From positions 1 to 56,285 of the forward strand of contig NZ_WHNY01000069.1 of assembly GCF_013141695.1 (NCBI RefSeq): a DNA stretch of 56,285 nucleotides, read 5' to 3'. A program made the translations under genes and the position numbers. Below the pieces are notes generated by a model that searched no databases, was not told where the DNA came from, and worked only from the letters and a program-made list of their open reading frames with translations. The DNA is from Paenibacillus plantarum. GTDB lineage: Bacteria; Bacillota; Bacilli; Paenibacillales; NBRC-103111. Shown here piece by piece: positions 1-7,939 of this stretch (its first letter is position 1; each line of letters opens with the position of its first letter).

Positions 1-31
1 TCACTGCCGTGTTACCGGAGCAGCGAGATGT

Positions 32-216
32 AATATACCACAGATCGTTTCTCAATTGCAAGCACTTTTTTCTCGTCAATTTATGTCAGCATCTGTCGGA
101 AAGTCATCTTACCATACCTCATCGCTTGAAAGCAAGTCCACTTCGATTTCGCTTGTCGTGGTTATTTGCTTCAGAACAACGAGGACTAATGTACCATGCC
201 TAGAAATCAATTACAA
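32..216 (-). promoter_or_regulatory. three tandem leftward sigma-A-like promoters
   Basis: Read on the minus strand there are three promoter-like pairs in a row: TTGTAA (211-216) 17 nt from TACATT (188-193); TTGCTT (130-135) 18 nt from TAAGAT (106-111); and TTGCAA (56-61) 18 nt from TATATT (32-37). All fire leftwards off the window edge. No open frame in the first 312 bases looks like a real gene. Stacked strong promoters about 75-80 bp apart are typical of rRNA or tRNA operon leaders, so a stable-RNA operon may lie just outside. That last step is inference. Confidence 0.5.
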
Positions 217-273
217 CCCCTTTGGAAAAGTTCCACTATTGCAATTGTTTCGAATTGTTCCTACAAGTGCACG

Positions 274-304
274 CAAAAAAAAAAGAATGCATCCTGCACC
301 CTTT
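274..304 (-). terminator. intrinsic terminator of ywmB
   Basis: On the minus strand a 10-bp stem (295-304 with 282-291, including two G-U pairs) with a 3-nt loop is followed by a run of about ten T. It sits 9 bases beyond the ywmB stop codon. Confidence 0.65.
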
Positions 305-312
305 TTCTCGGT

Positions 313-1065
313 TTAGTATTCCATTGTAATAATCGGTGTTCCAATCGTTAAGCGCCAGAGGCCCGAAGTCGTATCTAGATGAAGTGCGATTTGGACATTC
401 ACCTTTTGACTGCCGCTTCGTATTGAAGCTTCGAATTCAGATGATACCACTGATGCACTGAAGGTAGTGCCATCTTCGTAGCGCTCAACAACCTTTCCTT
501 TATAAGCTTGAACTAACTCAGATAGGAACTCCTTAGGGTCATTCGATATGCTTATGGCTTCAGCAGCATTCCCTTGTATCATCACGTTCCACATACCTTG
601 AATGCCCTGTTCGGTTAATTGCGCGGTCACTTGCTCCTGCCATTTCAGAAGCTGGGATTGGTCTGCACTACCTGGCGCATCTAATCGTACTACAGCATAA
701 CAAGCCGACTGTCCCACTGGACTAGCAACGGTTAATGTCACGACCGCGCTTTCAGCAACTTCTGACTTAACCGTATAGATACCGCTTTTTAAAGATATGG
801 ATTCATTCGACGTATGAGATTGAAAGCCAAGCTTGTTGGATAAACGTTCACCCGCATCCATCACTTTGGCATCCACACCGTCACATGTACCGAAATAGCC
901 TGTATATTTGAAGGTAATATGTTCATTCGATTGCATATAGGGCTTTGCCACACTGAGTAATAACTGTGCATCTTGTTCTGCCTGTGCATCCACATGACGT
1001 ATCCAGCCGAAGAATAAACCTAGTATCGTGATGCCTATTATTATTTGTGTCCAACGCTTTGACAT
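313..1065 (-). CDS. ywmB: YwmB family protein
   Basis: A 250-residue protein with an N-terminal hydrophobic segment (about residues 8-25) that works as a signal anchor, followed by an extracytoplasmic domain. The pattern G-x-W-x-x-x-I-Q-G in the middle and the ending IGTPIITMEY fit the YwmB family, which has a TATA-binding-protein-like fold and an unknown role. In Bacillus, ywmB lies beside murA and spoIID, but those neighbours are not visible here. The ATG is preceded by AGGTG at a suitable distance. A perfect 9-bp inverted repeat (1080-1106) sits directly upstream of that ribosome site. Family identity is from memory of family sequence; function is not known. Confidence 0.8.
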   Translation of the reverse strand: MSKRWTQIIIGITILGLFFGWIRHVDAQAEQDAQLLLSVAKPYMQSNEHITFKYTGYFGTCDGVDAKVMDAGERLSNKLGFQSHTSNESISLKSGIYTVKSEVAESAVVTLTVASPVGQSACYAVVRLDAPGSADQSQLLKWQEQVTAQLTEQGIQGMWNVMIQGNAAEAISISNDPKEFLSELVQAYKGKVVERYEDGTTFSASVVSSEFEASIRSGSQKVNVQIALHLDTTSGLWRLTIGTPIITMEY

Positions 1066-1079
1066 GAAAAAAGCACCTC

Positions 1080-1106
1080 TTTACTAGAATCTATCACTCT
1101 AGTAAA
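1080..1106. promoter_or_regulatory. perfect 9-bp inverted repeat upstream of ywmB
   Basis: TTTACTAGA (1080-1088) and TCTAGTAAA (1098-1106) are perfect inverse copies separated by 9 nt. They lie 15 bases upstream of the ywmB start and abut its ribosome site, so this could be an operator or an mRNA hairpin masking translation start. There is no T-run, so it does not look like a terminator. Confidence 0.5.
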
Positions 1107-1135
1107 AGGATGCCCGTATCTATTAAATGTTAAAC

Positions 1136-1528
1136 CTATCCACGTGTCGATTGAAAGAATTCAATTCGCTCCCCATCTAGTCCATTAAAGAAGAAATACT
1201 TAGAACCGTTCGGAAGTGTTGTAATTTCCGCATCCAATTGCTCAACTTCTAAAGCTTGAATTCTTGCGAATTCAACATCGATATCATCTACGGTAAAAGC
1301 CAAGTGATGCACTTTGCCTTCTTGTGGCAATTTCGCATTATAGCCTTCAATCAATTCAACTTCTGTTTCATTTGAGGCTTCAAAGCCAAGAAAACCAAGC
1401 CGGATAACGCCATTCGTATGGAGTAACGTTCCTTTGTGCTTAAGTCCGATTACAGTAACATAAAATGCAATAGATGCTTCTAAGTTTGCTACCATGACGC
1501 CTACGTGCTCTAATTTCATAACGGTCAT
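1136..1528 (-). CDS. VOC family (glyoxalase-like) protein
   Basis: A 130-residue single-module vicinal oxygen chelate protein. The typical metal-ligand positions are visible: His in EHVGV near residue 8, Glu in the VELIEGY strand, His in VHHLAF and Glu near the end in GERIEFF. The order resembles methylmalonyl-CoA epimerase and glyoxalase I type enzymes, but the substrate cannot be told from sequence. The ATG at 1528 has AGGAGG about 9 nt upstream. It is read in the same direction as ywmB with a 70-bp gap holding the inverted repeat, so co-transcription is possible but not shown. Confidence 0.8.
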   Translation of the reverse strand: MTVMKLEHVGVMVANLEASIAFYVTVIGLKHKGTLLHTNGVIRLGFLGFEASNETEVELIEGYNAKLPQEGKVHHLAFTVDDIDVEFARIQALEVEQLDAEITTLPNGSKYFFFNGLDGERIEFFQSTRG

Positions 1529-1595
1529 ATGTATCTGCCTCCTTGTTCTAATCCCTTCATTTTAGCTAAAAATAAAGGAAAGGGCTAGACCGTGA

Positions 1596-1817
1596 TCAAT
1601 ACATCGGAATTGTCTCCATCTCTCCATTTAACGAGAAGAGCGTTACTTCTGTATTGGTTGTATGTACTAATCCCAGATTATCAAATACTTCTCTGATCTG
1701 AGCATTATTTAAATGTTTTGTTATCGCTTCAACCGCTCGGTATGAATATTCTTGGTACATGGATTCGAAAAAAATAAGCACTTCTTTTTCCCCAATGATC
1801 ACTTTCGTGTGCAGCAC
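1596..1817 (-). CDS. small hypothetical protein
   Basis: A 73-residue acidic protein without signal peptide or membrane segment; family not recognised. I chose the GTG at 1817 because a GGGGG ribosome site lies 8 nt upstream; a GTG at 1826 would directly abut that site. The sequence has an alternating beta/alpha look, with a helix around SYRAVEAITKHLNN followed by NAQIREVFDNLG, and ends METIPMY. It has the same orientation as the VOC gene, 67 bp upstream of it. Confidence 0.55.
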   Translation of the reverse strand: MLHTKVIIGEKEVLIFFESMYQEYSYRAVEAITKHLNNAQIREVFDNLGLVHTTNTEVTLFSLNGEMETIPMY

Positions 1818-1971
1818 TCGCAACACCCCCGGTTCAGATAGAACAATTGTATATTTTGGAAGCTAGGAAAGTATGAAGACTTCTTTAGGTTTATGTTAGG
1901 TTTGTAGACTTCGCCAAATATGAGGTGTCCGTGTATAATGAAAACGAATGCCACGGACGGGAGGGGCCATA

Positions 1972-2250
1972 ATGAGGTTGTTAAAGCTGCTGCAAATCTA
2001 TGAGGTGGATGGGATTACGCCGAAACATCGGTCAGATCGATTCGATTTCGATGAGATTCAAGGGCAAACATTTCGTGAAGTGAACCCCACCGAGGTAGGA
2101 TGTCCAATGACGTTATCAGGGGTTCGGCAACATACACCATTCAAAACAACACGTGTGCAAGCGATTGATCAAGACGGACTGGATTTCCGTGTATTGACGC
2201 GCAACACGATTTATCATTTTGAAGTATCTACAGAACGCGATGTCCATTAA
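1972..2250 (+). CDS. small hypothetical protein
   Basis: A 92-residue soluble protein of unknown family. The ATG at 1972 is chosen over an in-frame start at 1948 because GGAGGGG lies 5 nt upstream of it. It begins with MRLLKLLQIYEVDGI and is rich in charged and beta-forming residues, with no signal peptide or cysteine. It is transcribed away from the small gene at 1596-1817 and towards the hybrid kinase, and ends 5 bases before a bidirectional terminator. Function cannot be assigned. Confidence 0.6.
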   Translation: MRLLKLLQIYEVDGITPKHRSDRFDFDEIQGQTFREVNPTEVGCPMTLSGVRQHTPFKTTRVQAIDQDGLDFRVLTRNTIYHFEVSTERDVH

Positions 2251-2254
2251 CACA

Positions 2255-2302
2255 AAAGACCTTTGACTACTTCCATCATCGGGAGGTAGTTAAAGGTCTT
2301 TC
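2255..2302. terminator. bidirectional terminator
   Basis: A 20-bp nearly perfect stem (2255-2274 with 2282-2301) and a short loop, with A/T-rich flanks on both sides. It separates the converging small gene and hybrid histidine kinase gene. Confidence 0.85.
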
Positions 2303-2306
2303 TGAT

Positions 2307-4991
2307 TTATTTACTAAGCCAAACATGCATAAGCGATAGAAGTTGGCTCATATGCAGCGGCTTGCTAATATAGTCAGATGCTCCGGCCTGCAAGCAGATT
2401 TCTCTGTCCTGTTTCATAGCTTTGGCCGTAAGTGCAATGATCGGAACATCAGCATATTGATTATTTTTCCTAATGAGCCGCATCGCCTCATAGCCATCCA
2501 TCACCGGCATCATAATATCCATGAGAATAAGCTCAATACTAGGATCCTTCCCCAATAGCTCTAAGCATTCTTGTCCATTCTGAGCAACACTCACGATAAT
2601 TCCTTCTTGTTCAAATGCATTACAAAGGGCAAATACGTTACGCACGTCATCATCAACAACCAGAACTTTTCTATCCTTAAATCGATTGCCGTCGCCATCC
2701 TCGCGTGCAGAAATGGTTTTACCGTTTTCTCGAATGATATAGTCACTGATCGTGTTAGCAGTTGCTGCCGCTACTTCCTTATGCGTGGCGTTAGTTCCCC
2801 CAATTAAAGGAGGCAGCGAAGGCACATATAACGTAAATGTACTTCCTTCGCCTTCCACGCTCTGCATCAGGATACAACCTCCAAGAAGTCTGGCTAATTC
2901 CCGACTAATCGATAACCCTAGCCCTGTCCCTCCATACTTCCGATTCGTTGTGCCATCGGCCTGAAGGAAGGGCTCGAAGATGACTTCTTGCTTGTCAGTT
3001 GGAATACCTATACCCGTATCCTTAACGGAAACTGCCATAACCTGCCTGTGCATGGCCGAAGGCAGTAGTTCCACAATTTGTTCCACGCTGCACATGCGAA
3101 ATTCCACGTGAATAGAGCCTTCATGCGTGAATTTAAATGCATTAGAAAGCAAATTTTTGAGAATTTGGCTGAGTCTCTGTTCATCCGTATTGAAGATCTT
3201 CGGCATTTGAGCATCCATCTCGATCCGGAATGTTAGTTTGCGTTGTTCTGCGACCTTCTCGAACTGACTTAGCAAGAGCTCGGGGAGCCAGTCCACACGT
3301 AACTCACCGATATGAATATCCAATTTACCCGCTTCAACTTTGGATAAATCCAAGATATCATTGATAAGGAGCAGTAGATCATTTCCCGAAGAATGAATAA
3401 CACGGGCATACTCTTGCTCATCATGCGTTAAGGTTTTGCTATTGTTTTCCTGAAGCATCTGAGAAAGAATCAATATACTGTTAAGCGGCGTTCGCAGCTC
3501 GTGAGACATGTTCGCCAAGAATTCCGATTTATACCGCGAGCTCAGTTCCAGCTGAATGGCATGCTCTTCAAAGGAGACTTTCATGTACTCAAGCTCCCTC
3601 GACCTTTCATCCGCATAGCGATTTCTTTCCTCTAGCTGTTCATTGGTCCGATACAATTCTTCTTGTTGACTTTGAAGTTCCTCGGTCATCACCTGATACT
3701 CTCGAAGAAGACGCTCTACCTCAACACGCGTTTGCACGCTGTGTACGATTGTTCCTAACACCTCTAAGATGTCATCCATCAGACTCAGTTGAAGCGACGT
3801 AAATTTATCAAAAGAAGCCAGCTCCATAATGGCGATGACTTCTTGATTATGGATAATCGGAACGATGAGAACACTTTGCGCACTCGCTGACCCCAGTCCT
3901 GATTTTAAACGGATATACGTTTCAGGGACATGTGTGAGATGTACAATTCGCTTCTCAATCGCACATTGACCAATCAAGCCTTCCCCAATATGAAAAAAAG
4001 GTTTACCTGCTTCAGCACTTTCCTCCATCGCCGCATAGGCCGCCAGCCTCATCATGCCAGCCTTGGATTCATGTACGCTTCGAATGTAGAAAACGCCGAA
4101 GGAAGCTCCAAATAATTCTGCTGATTTACGAATAAAGCACGTCCCCAGCGTTTCCAAATCGGAAATACCTTGCAGCATATGGACAACCTCTGTCAACTTC
4201 CGCTGCTGCCACTCGATTTCTTCTTGGCTCTCTAGCAACGCATTGGTTGCGTCGGCCAGATCCTTCACTTCATCATTCATTGTGACATGAATACGCTTGG
4301 AACGATCCCGCTTCATGGAGCTCAGCTTGATGATGCTCTTGGTAACCTGTTTGATCGTCCCGACAATGGATCTCGAAATAACTAACGCTGCTAGCAGCGA
4401 AAAGATGAGCACCAATCCCAACATGACGAATAAGGAGTTGGTCAACATTTTATTTTGCGCATCAAGGTGTGCCGCTCGCTCCTTCACGAATCCCATTTCA
4501 AGACTGCGAAATCGACTCAATTGCGAACGAATATCTAGAATATTTTGATGAGTAATAAAGAAGGTAAAATTAAAATAACTCTCATTCTCAAGACCATTTC
4601 TCATGGTCGGCATGGTCCCGCCTGTTTGTATAAGCCAATTCTCGATAGTTTCCTTGAGCGCGATTAAATTTTTCTCCTGGACTGGTGTATCACTCGTTAG
4701 CTCTTTCAGTTGATTGAAGGAATCTCTCCACTTGGTCTGCCCGGTCGTATAAGGTTCTAAATATTTAACTTCGCCTGTGAGTAAGTAGCCTCTTTGCCCA
4801 TTTTCCATATCCATGACATATTTCTCAAGAAGATTCGCCTCTCTATTGACGGCGAAATCATGCTCAATGACATAATTGCGATCTCGCTGCATGGCAGCTA
4901 ACTGTTGATTAACAAGCACAAAAGACAGGGTTAAGCAGAAAATGATGAACGCATATCCAATCATAATTTTGGCACGTATACCGAATCTCAT
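2307..4991 (-). CDS. hybrid sensor histidine kinase/response regulator (CHASE3-HAMP-GAF-HisKA-HATPase-REC)
   Basis: An 894-residue membrane-bound hybrid kinase. Order: membrane segment (about 10-28), CHASE3-like sensor domain with the MENGQRGYLLTG motif (30-175), second membrane segment (about 183-205), HAMP, GAF (about 270-420), coiled coil (430-500), HisKA with the phospho-acceptor His in SHELRTPLN, HATPase with DTGIG and GTGLGL boxes, and a C-terminal receiver with VVDDD and the phospho-Asp in LMDIMMPVMDG. ATG 4991 is preceded by GAGG; a TTG at 5000 with AAGGGGTGG about 8 nt upstream is an alternative. No output regulator is adjacent, so the partner is unknown. Such kinases are common in Paenibacillaceae and usually act in general stress or developmental relays. 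Confidence 0.9.
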   Translation of the reverse strand: MRFGIRAKIMIGYAFIIFCLTLSFVLVNQQLAAMQRDRNYVIEHDFAVNREANLLEKYVMDMENGQRGYLLTGEVKYLEPYTTGQTKWRDSFNQLKELTSDTPVQEKNLIALKETIENWLIQTGGTMPTMRNGLENESYFNFTFFITHQNILDIRSQLSRFRSLEMGFVKERAAHLDAQNKMLTNSLFVMLGLVLIFSLLAALVISRSIVGTIKQVTKSIIKLSSMKRDRSKRIHVTMNDEVKDLADATNALLESQEEIEWQQRKLTEVVHMLQGISDLETLGTCFIRKSAELFGASFGVFYIRSVHESKAGMMRLAAYAAMEESAEAGKPFFHIGEGLIGQCAIEKRIVHLTHVPETYIRLKSGLGSASAQSVLIVPIIHNQEVIAIMELASFDKFTSLQLSLMDDILEVLGTIVHSVQTRVEVERLLREYQVMTEELQSQQEELYRTNEQLEERNRYADERSRELEYMKVSFEEHAIQLELSSRYKSEFLANMSHELRTPLNSILILSQMLQENNSKTLTHDEQEYARVIHSSGNDLLLLINDILDLSKVEAGKLDIHIGELRVDWLPELLLSQFEKVAEQRKLTFRIEMDAQMPKIFNTDEQRLSQILKNLLSNAFKFTHEGSIHVEFRMCSVEQIVELLPSAMHRQVMAVSVKDTGIGIPTDKQEVIFEPFLQADGTTNRKYGGTGLGLSISRELARLLGGCILMQSVEGEGSTFTLYVPSLPPLIGGTNATHKEVAAATANTISDYIIRENGKTISAREDGDGNRFKDRKVLVVDDDVRNVFALCNAFEQEGIIVSVAQNGQECLELLGKDPSIELILMDIMMPVMDGYEAMRLIRKNNQYADVPIIALTAKAMKQDREICLQAGASDYISKPLHMSQLLSLMHVWLSK

Positions 4992-5150
4992 TTGCCTCAA
5001 TCCACTGCCACCCCTTCTACAGATCAACGCCTAATAGATGTATCATATACCAAACAACCATTAACTGGTATGCAAACTTTTCACTTTACTACTTTACCAA
5101 GTTAATGTATTATCTAAATAAAGTAAATACGACAATAAGGAGTGTTTTAT

Positions 5151-6269
5151 ATGAAAGGTCCAGGTGTTGAAAATATTAATCCACGCAGCATTTTATCACG
5201 AATGAAGCCATACACGCCCGGCAAACCCATCTGGGAGGTTCAACGTGAATTCGGGCTAACATCCGTTACCAAATTAGCATCCAATGAAAACCCATTAGGT
5301 CCCTCCCCTCTCGCTCTTGAGGCAATACAAGCTTATTTAACTGACATTCATCGCTATCCCGATGCAGAGACCGTAAATCTTAGAGAAGCTATTGCAGAAA
5401 AACGCGGATTCTCGCCTGATCAAGTCCTTGTTACTAACGGTGGTGATGAACTGATTACGCTACTCTCTGAAACCTACTTGGAGCCTGGCGATGAAGTCAT
5501 CGTGCCCTCACCAACATTTAGCGAGTACGAATTCGGAGCCAACTTGCTTGGGGCTAGCATCATTAACGTGCCACTCGGGGAGAACTATCGCTATGAAGTA
5601 GAAGCTATTCTCGAGGCTGTCACTGAACGCACGAAAATGCTCTATATTTGTTCACCGAACAATCCGACGGGTACTTATATGACCAAAACGGACTTGCACC
5701 GACTTGTAAAGAGCTTACCTTCACATGTGCTAGTCATCTTCGATGGTGCGTATAGCCATTTCGTTACAGCTGATGATTATTGCGATGGACTTGCGCTAGT
5801 ACGAGAAGGCTATCCTGTTGTTGTGTTGCAAACCTTTTCTAAAATCTATGGCTTAGCGGGCATACGTGTGGGATATGGCATCGCAGATGCAGGTATTCTG
5901 CAGCGGATTCGCCAGGTCAAAGAACCTTTCAACGTGAACACGCTAGCACAAGTTGGCGCTATAGCCGCACTCAAGGATGATCAGCATCTTGAAGCAACAC
6001 GTACGAATAATGTGAAGGTACGGGATGAACTTTACACCGAATTGCGTACACTAGCTATCCCTTTCACGCCAAGCATGAGTAATTTCGTACTCGTCGATCT
6101 AGGAACACAAGCTAAATCCATTTATGATAATTTGATGAGTCGCGGAGTTATTGTTCGATATGGCGGAGGTTGGAATCTTCCTAATCATGTTCGAATTTCG
6201 ATTGGAACTTCCGAAGAGAATGCCGTACTTGTTCAGGCTTTGAAGGAAATTGTCGCAGTGAAGGCCTAG
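5151..6269 (+). CDS. hisC: histidinol-phosphate aminotransferase
   Basis: A 372-residue fold-type I PLP aminotransferase. The core pattern SNENPLGPSP near the N terminus, CSPNNPTGT in the middle and the PLP lysine in TFSKIYGLAG (K231) fit HisC, which converts histidinol phosphate and imidazole-acetol phosphate using glutamate/2-oxoglutarate. Members also accept aromatic amino acids. The start is ATG 5151 because AAGGAG lies 8 nt upstream; an upstream GTG at 5142 would overlap that site. It is an orphan with no other his, trp or aro gene near, so a second role in Phe/Tyr synthesis is possible. Confidence 0.85.
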   Translation: MKGPGVENINPRSILSRMKPYTPGKPIWEVQREFGLTSVTKLASNENPLGPSPLALEAIQAYLTDIHRYPDAETVNLREAIAEKRGFSPDQVLVTNGGDELITLLSETYLEPGDEVIVPSPTFSEYEFGANLLGASIINVPLGENYRYEVEAILEAVTERTKMLYICSPNNPTGTYMTKTDLHRLVKSLPSHVLVIFDGAYSHFVTADDYCDGLALVREGYPVVVLQTFSKIYGLAGIRVGYGIADAGILQRIRQVKEPFNVNTLAQVGAIAALKDDQHLEATRTNNVKVRDELYTELRTLAIPFTPSMSNFVLVDLGTQAKSIYDNLMSRGVIVRYGGGWNLPNHVRISIGTSEENAVLVQALKEIVAVKA

Positions 6270-6282
6270 AAATCTGGTAGAT

Positions 6283-6331
6283 GAAGCTCCCCTACTTATA
6301 GATAAAATATCACCTTAGCTGATGGGAGCTT
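6283..6331 (+). terminator. possible weak terminator after hisC
   Basis: AAGCTCCC and GGGAGCTT form an 8-bp stem enclosing a loop of more than 30 nt, followed by a partial T-run. The long loop makes this a weak candidate. Confidence 0.3.
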
Positions 6332-6333
6332 AT

Positions 6334-6363
6334 TTGTTTGGTCTCTATCAACTATGGTACAAT
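6334..6363 (+). promoter_or_regulatory. sigma-A promoter of mscL
   Basis: TTGTTT (6334-6339) and TACAAT (6358-6363) are separated by 18 nt and lie about 30 nt upstream of the mscL start. Confidence 0.5.
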
Positions 6364-6394
6364 GCTATCAATTATAGTCTCTTGGGGGTACATC

Positions 6395-6859
6395 ATGCTA
6401 AAAGAATTCAAAGATTTTGCATTCAAAGGAAACATGCTCGACCTTGCAGTCGGGGTTATTATCGGAGGGGCTTTCGGTAAAGTCATTACGTCCATTGTAA
6501 ATGATTTGGTTATGCCGCTCGTTGGTTTGCTCATTGGCAAAGTGAATTTCAATGACTTGTATGTTGCTTTGGATGGGAAACATTACGAGACATTTGAGGA
6601 AGCCGCTAAGAGCACTGCAGTCTTTAGATACGGACAATTCCTATCAACTTTCTTGGATTTCTTGATCGTGGCATTCGTTATCTTCATGGTTGTTCGTCAA
6701 ATCGGCAAGTTCCGCAAGAAGGAAGCACCGAAGGAAAAAGCAGTTACAACCAAAGATTGTCCTCATTGCTTATCTGAAATTCCAGCACAAGCATCACGCT
6801 GTAAGTTCTGTACTTCGGAACTTTCGTCTGGTGGCAAGGTTAGCGGCAGCATTCAATAG
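6395..6859 (+). CDS. mscL: large-conductance mechanosensitive channel MscL with C-terminal zinc ribbon
   Basis: A 154-residue MscL that forms a homopentameric pore and releases solutes on hypo-osmotic shock. The family signature is clear: an amphipathic N terminus (MLKEFKDFAFKGN), the pore helix with VGVIIGGAFGKVITS, a periplasmic loop and the second helix (FLIVAFVIFMVVRQI). The unusual part is the tail: a CPHC-x10-CKFC zinc ribbon (about residues 124-142) follows the charged C-terminal helix. The start ATG 6395 has GGGGG about 7 nt upstream; the frame is open further upstream but the mature MscL N terminus fixes it. Confidence 0.93.
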   Translation: MLKEFKDFAFKGNMLDLAVGVIIGGAFGKVITSIVNDLVMPLVGLLIGKVNFNDLYVALDGKHYETFEEAAKSTAVFRYGQFLSTFLDFLIVAFVIFMVVRQIGKFRKKEAPKEKAVTTKDCPHCLSEIPAQASRCKFCTSELSSGGKVSGSIQ

Positions 6860-6871
6860 ATCTTTGTGATA

Positions 6872-6906
6872 AAAGAGCCCGTGTCGGATTACGACACGGG
6901 CTCTTT
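6872..6906. terminator. bidirectional terminator overlapping the end of the benzil-reductase-like gene
   Basis: A perfect 15-bp stem (6872-6886 with 6892-6906), loop of 5 nt, ending AAAG/CTTT. It terminates mscL on the plus strand and its right arm encodes the last residues of the convergent SDR gene. Confidence 0.85.
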
Positions 6907-7647
6907 CGTACGCAAGTCGGCGACCTCGCCTTGTTCGAACGCATTCGCTTGCAGCAGGTGCAACAGCTGCTTGGCGGTATCTTCAGGGGAGCGCAGCTCC
7001 CCCTGCTCTTGAAGCTGGACGAACCGCCCCACCTGCGGGAAGTCCTCTTCCGAGGCAGCGCGAATCTCCCGCTGCATATCGGTGTCCACCACACCCGGAG
7101 CCACGCTGCAGATCAGCACCGGGTGTGGCTGTTTCAACTGCTCGACGCCAACGCAGCGCGTCAGCATATCCAGCCCGGCCTTGGCGGTGCAGTAGGCACC
7201 CCAGCCAGGGTAGGGCTTGCGCCCCGCGCCCGAGGAGATCCCGACGACCCGCTTCACCATCGGCCACGCCTGCGTGAGCCGAATGAAGCTGTTCGTCAGC
7301 ACCGCGGGTGCGACGAGATTGACCTGCAGGCTGCGCTGCAGGTCGTCTGGGGCTGCTCGGCCGATCGAGACAATCGGCTCTATCATGCCCGCATTGTTGA
7401 TGAGCGTGACGGAAGCCACGCCATCCGGTTTCGCGAGGATTCGCTCCATGAGCGAATCGATGCCTTCGGTTTGCGCCAAGTCGTAAGCATGGAAGGTCAG
7501 CTGACCTTCCATGCGCAGCGCCTCTTGGCGCAAGGTCTCGTTCTCGCTGCGGGAAATGCAGTGAACCGCAGCGCCTTGCTCGAGCAGCTGCCGGATGATG
7601 GCAGCGCCGAGGCCTTTGGACCCGCCCGTAATGATGTAAGTATCCAT
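6889..7647 (-). CDS. yueD: (S)-benzoin-forming benzil reductase-like short-chain dehydrogenase
   Basis: A 252-residue classical SDR. The NADP(H)-binding TGGSKGLG starts at residue 7, NNAG follows, and the catalytic Ser...Tyr-x-x-x-Lys is in SSGAG...YCTAK. The line SSGAGRKPYPGWGAYCTAKAG and the APGVVDTDMQ segment match the Bacillus benzil reductase (YueD) as I remember it. The gene is far richer in G and C than its neighbours. The stop codon lies inside the terminator shared with mscL. The natural substrate of this family is not known; sepiapterin-reductase-like activity is an alternative. Confidence 0.8.
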   Translation of the reverse strand: MDTYIITGGSKGLGAAIIRQLLEQGAAVHCISRSENETLRQEALRMEGQLTFHAYDLAQTEGIDSLMERILAKPDGVASVTLINNAGMIEPIVSIGRAAPDDLQRSLQVNLVAPAVLTNSFIRLTQAWPMVKRVVGISSGAGRKPYPGWGAYCTAKAGLDMLTRCVGVEQLKQPHPVLICSVAPGVVDTDMQREIRAASEEDFPQVGRFVQLQEQGELRSPEDTAKQLLHLLQANAFEQGEVADLRTKEPVS

Positions 7648-7733
7648 AAGGTATGCCTTTCTTTTATCCGGTTTAGCCTTACTAGGTTCATAGCCTTGCT
7701 ATTTCATTGTCTTAGAACTTTGCACGACAGCCA

Positions 7734-7914
7734 AGAGGAACGAGGATCCGCTATTTGATGAAAATAGGCAGTTTTCATTGCCGAAGGGAACGTGGTTCCT
7801 CTATCCCCCTGCTTTCCGGCTATAATCCACGTTTCGGAGTAAAATAGCGTACTGATGTTCCCTTTCGACCCGAAAGCGGCTGTTTTTGCCGAAATAGCAG
7901 AACCACGTTCCCTT
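7734..7914. repeat. intergenic repeat family A, copy 1
   Basis: Four units: two plus-oriented (7734 and 7784, 50 bp apart, core like AAGGGAACGTGGTTCC) and two inverted (7841-7865 and 7892-7914, 51 bp apart, core like AAAATAGC...GTTCCCTT). Individual units carry a small palindrome, GGAAC-nnn-GTTCC, in their best copies. See copies at 33305 and 44220. Confidence 0.8.
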
Positions 7915-7939
7915 AACAGCCTTCCTCGCGTATAAACAA

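Noticed and set aside
9..316. Two overlapping plus-strand frames at the left edge
   Set aside because: No ribosome site, no motif, and they overlap the leftward promoters and the ywmB terminator.
5151..6269. A histidine biosynthesis operon
   Set aside because: Only hisC is present; neighbours are unrelated, so this is an orphan aminotransferase gene.
6931..7758. 275-codon plus-strand frame opposite the benzil-reductase-like gene
   Set aside because: High GC content removes stop codons on the opposite strand. The minus-strand frame has clear SDR motifs.
7734..7914. CRISPR-like array in the 50-bp-spaced repeats
   Set aside because: Units are few, diverged, and alternate in orientation; spacers are not unique inserts of equal length and no cas gene is present.
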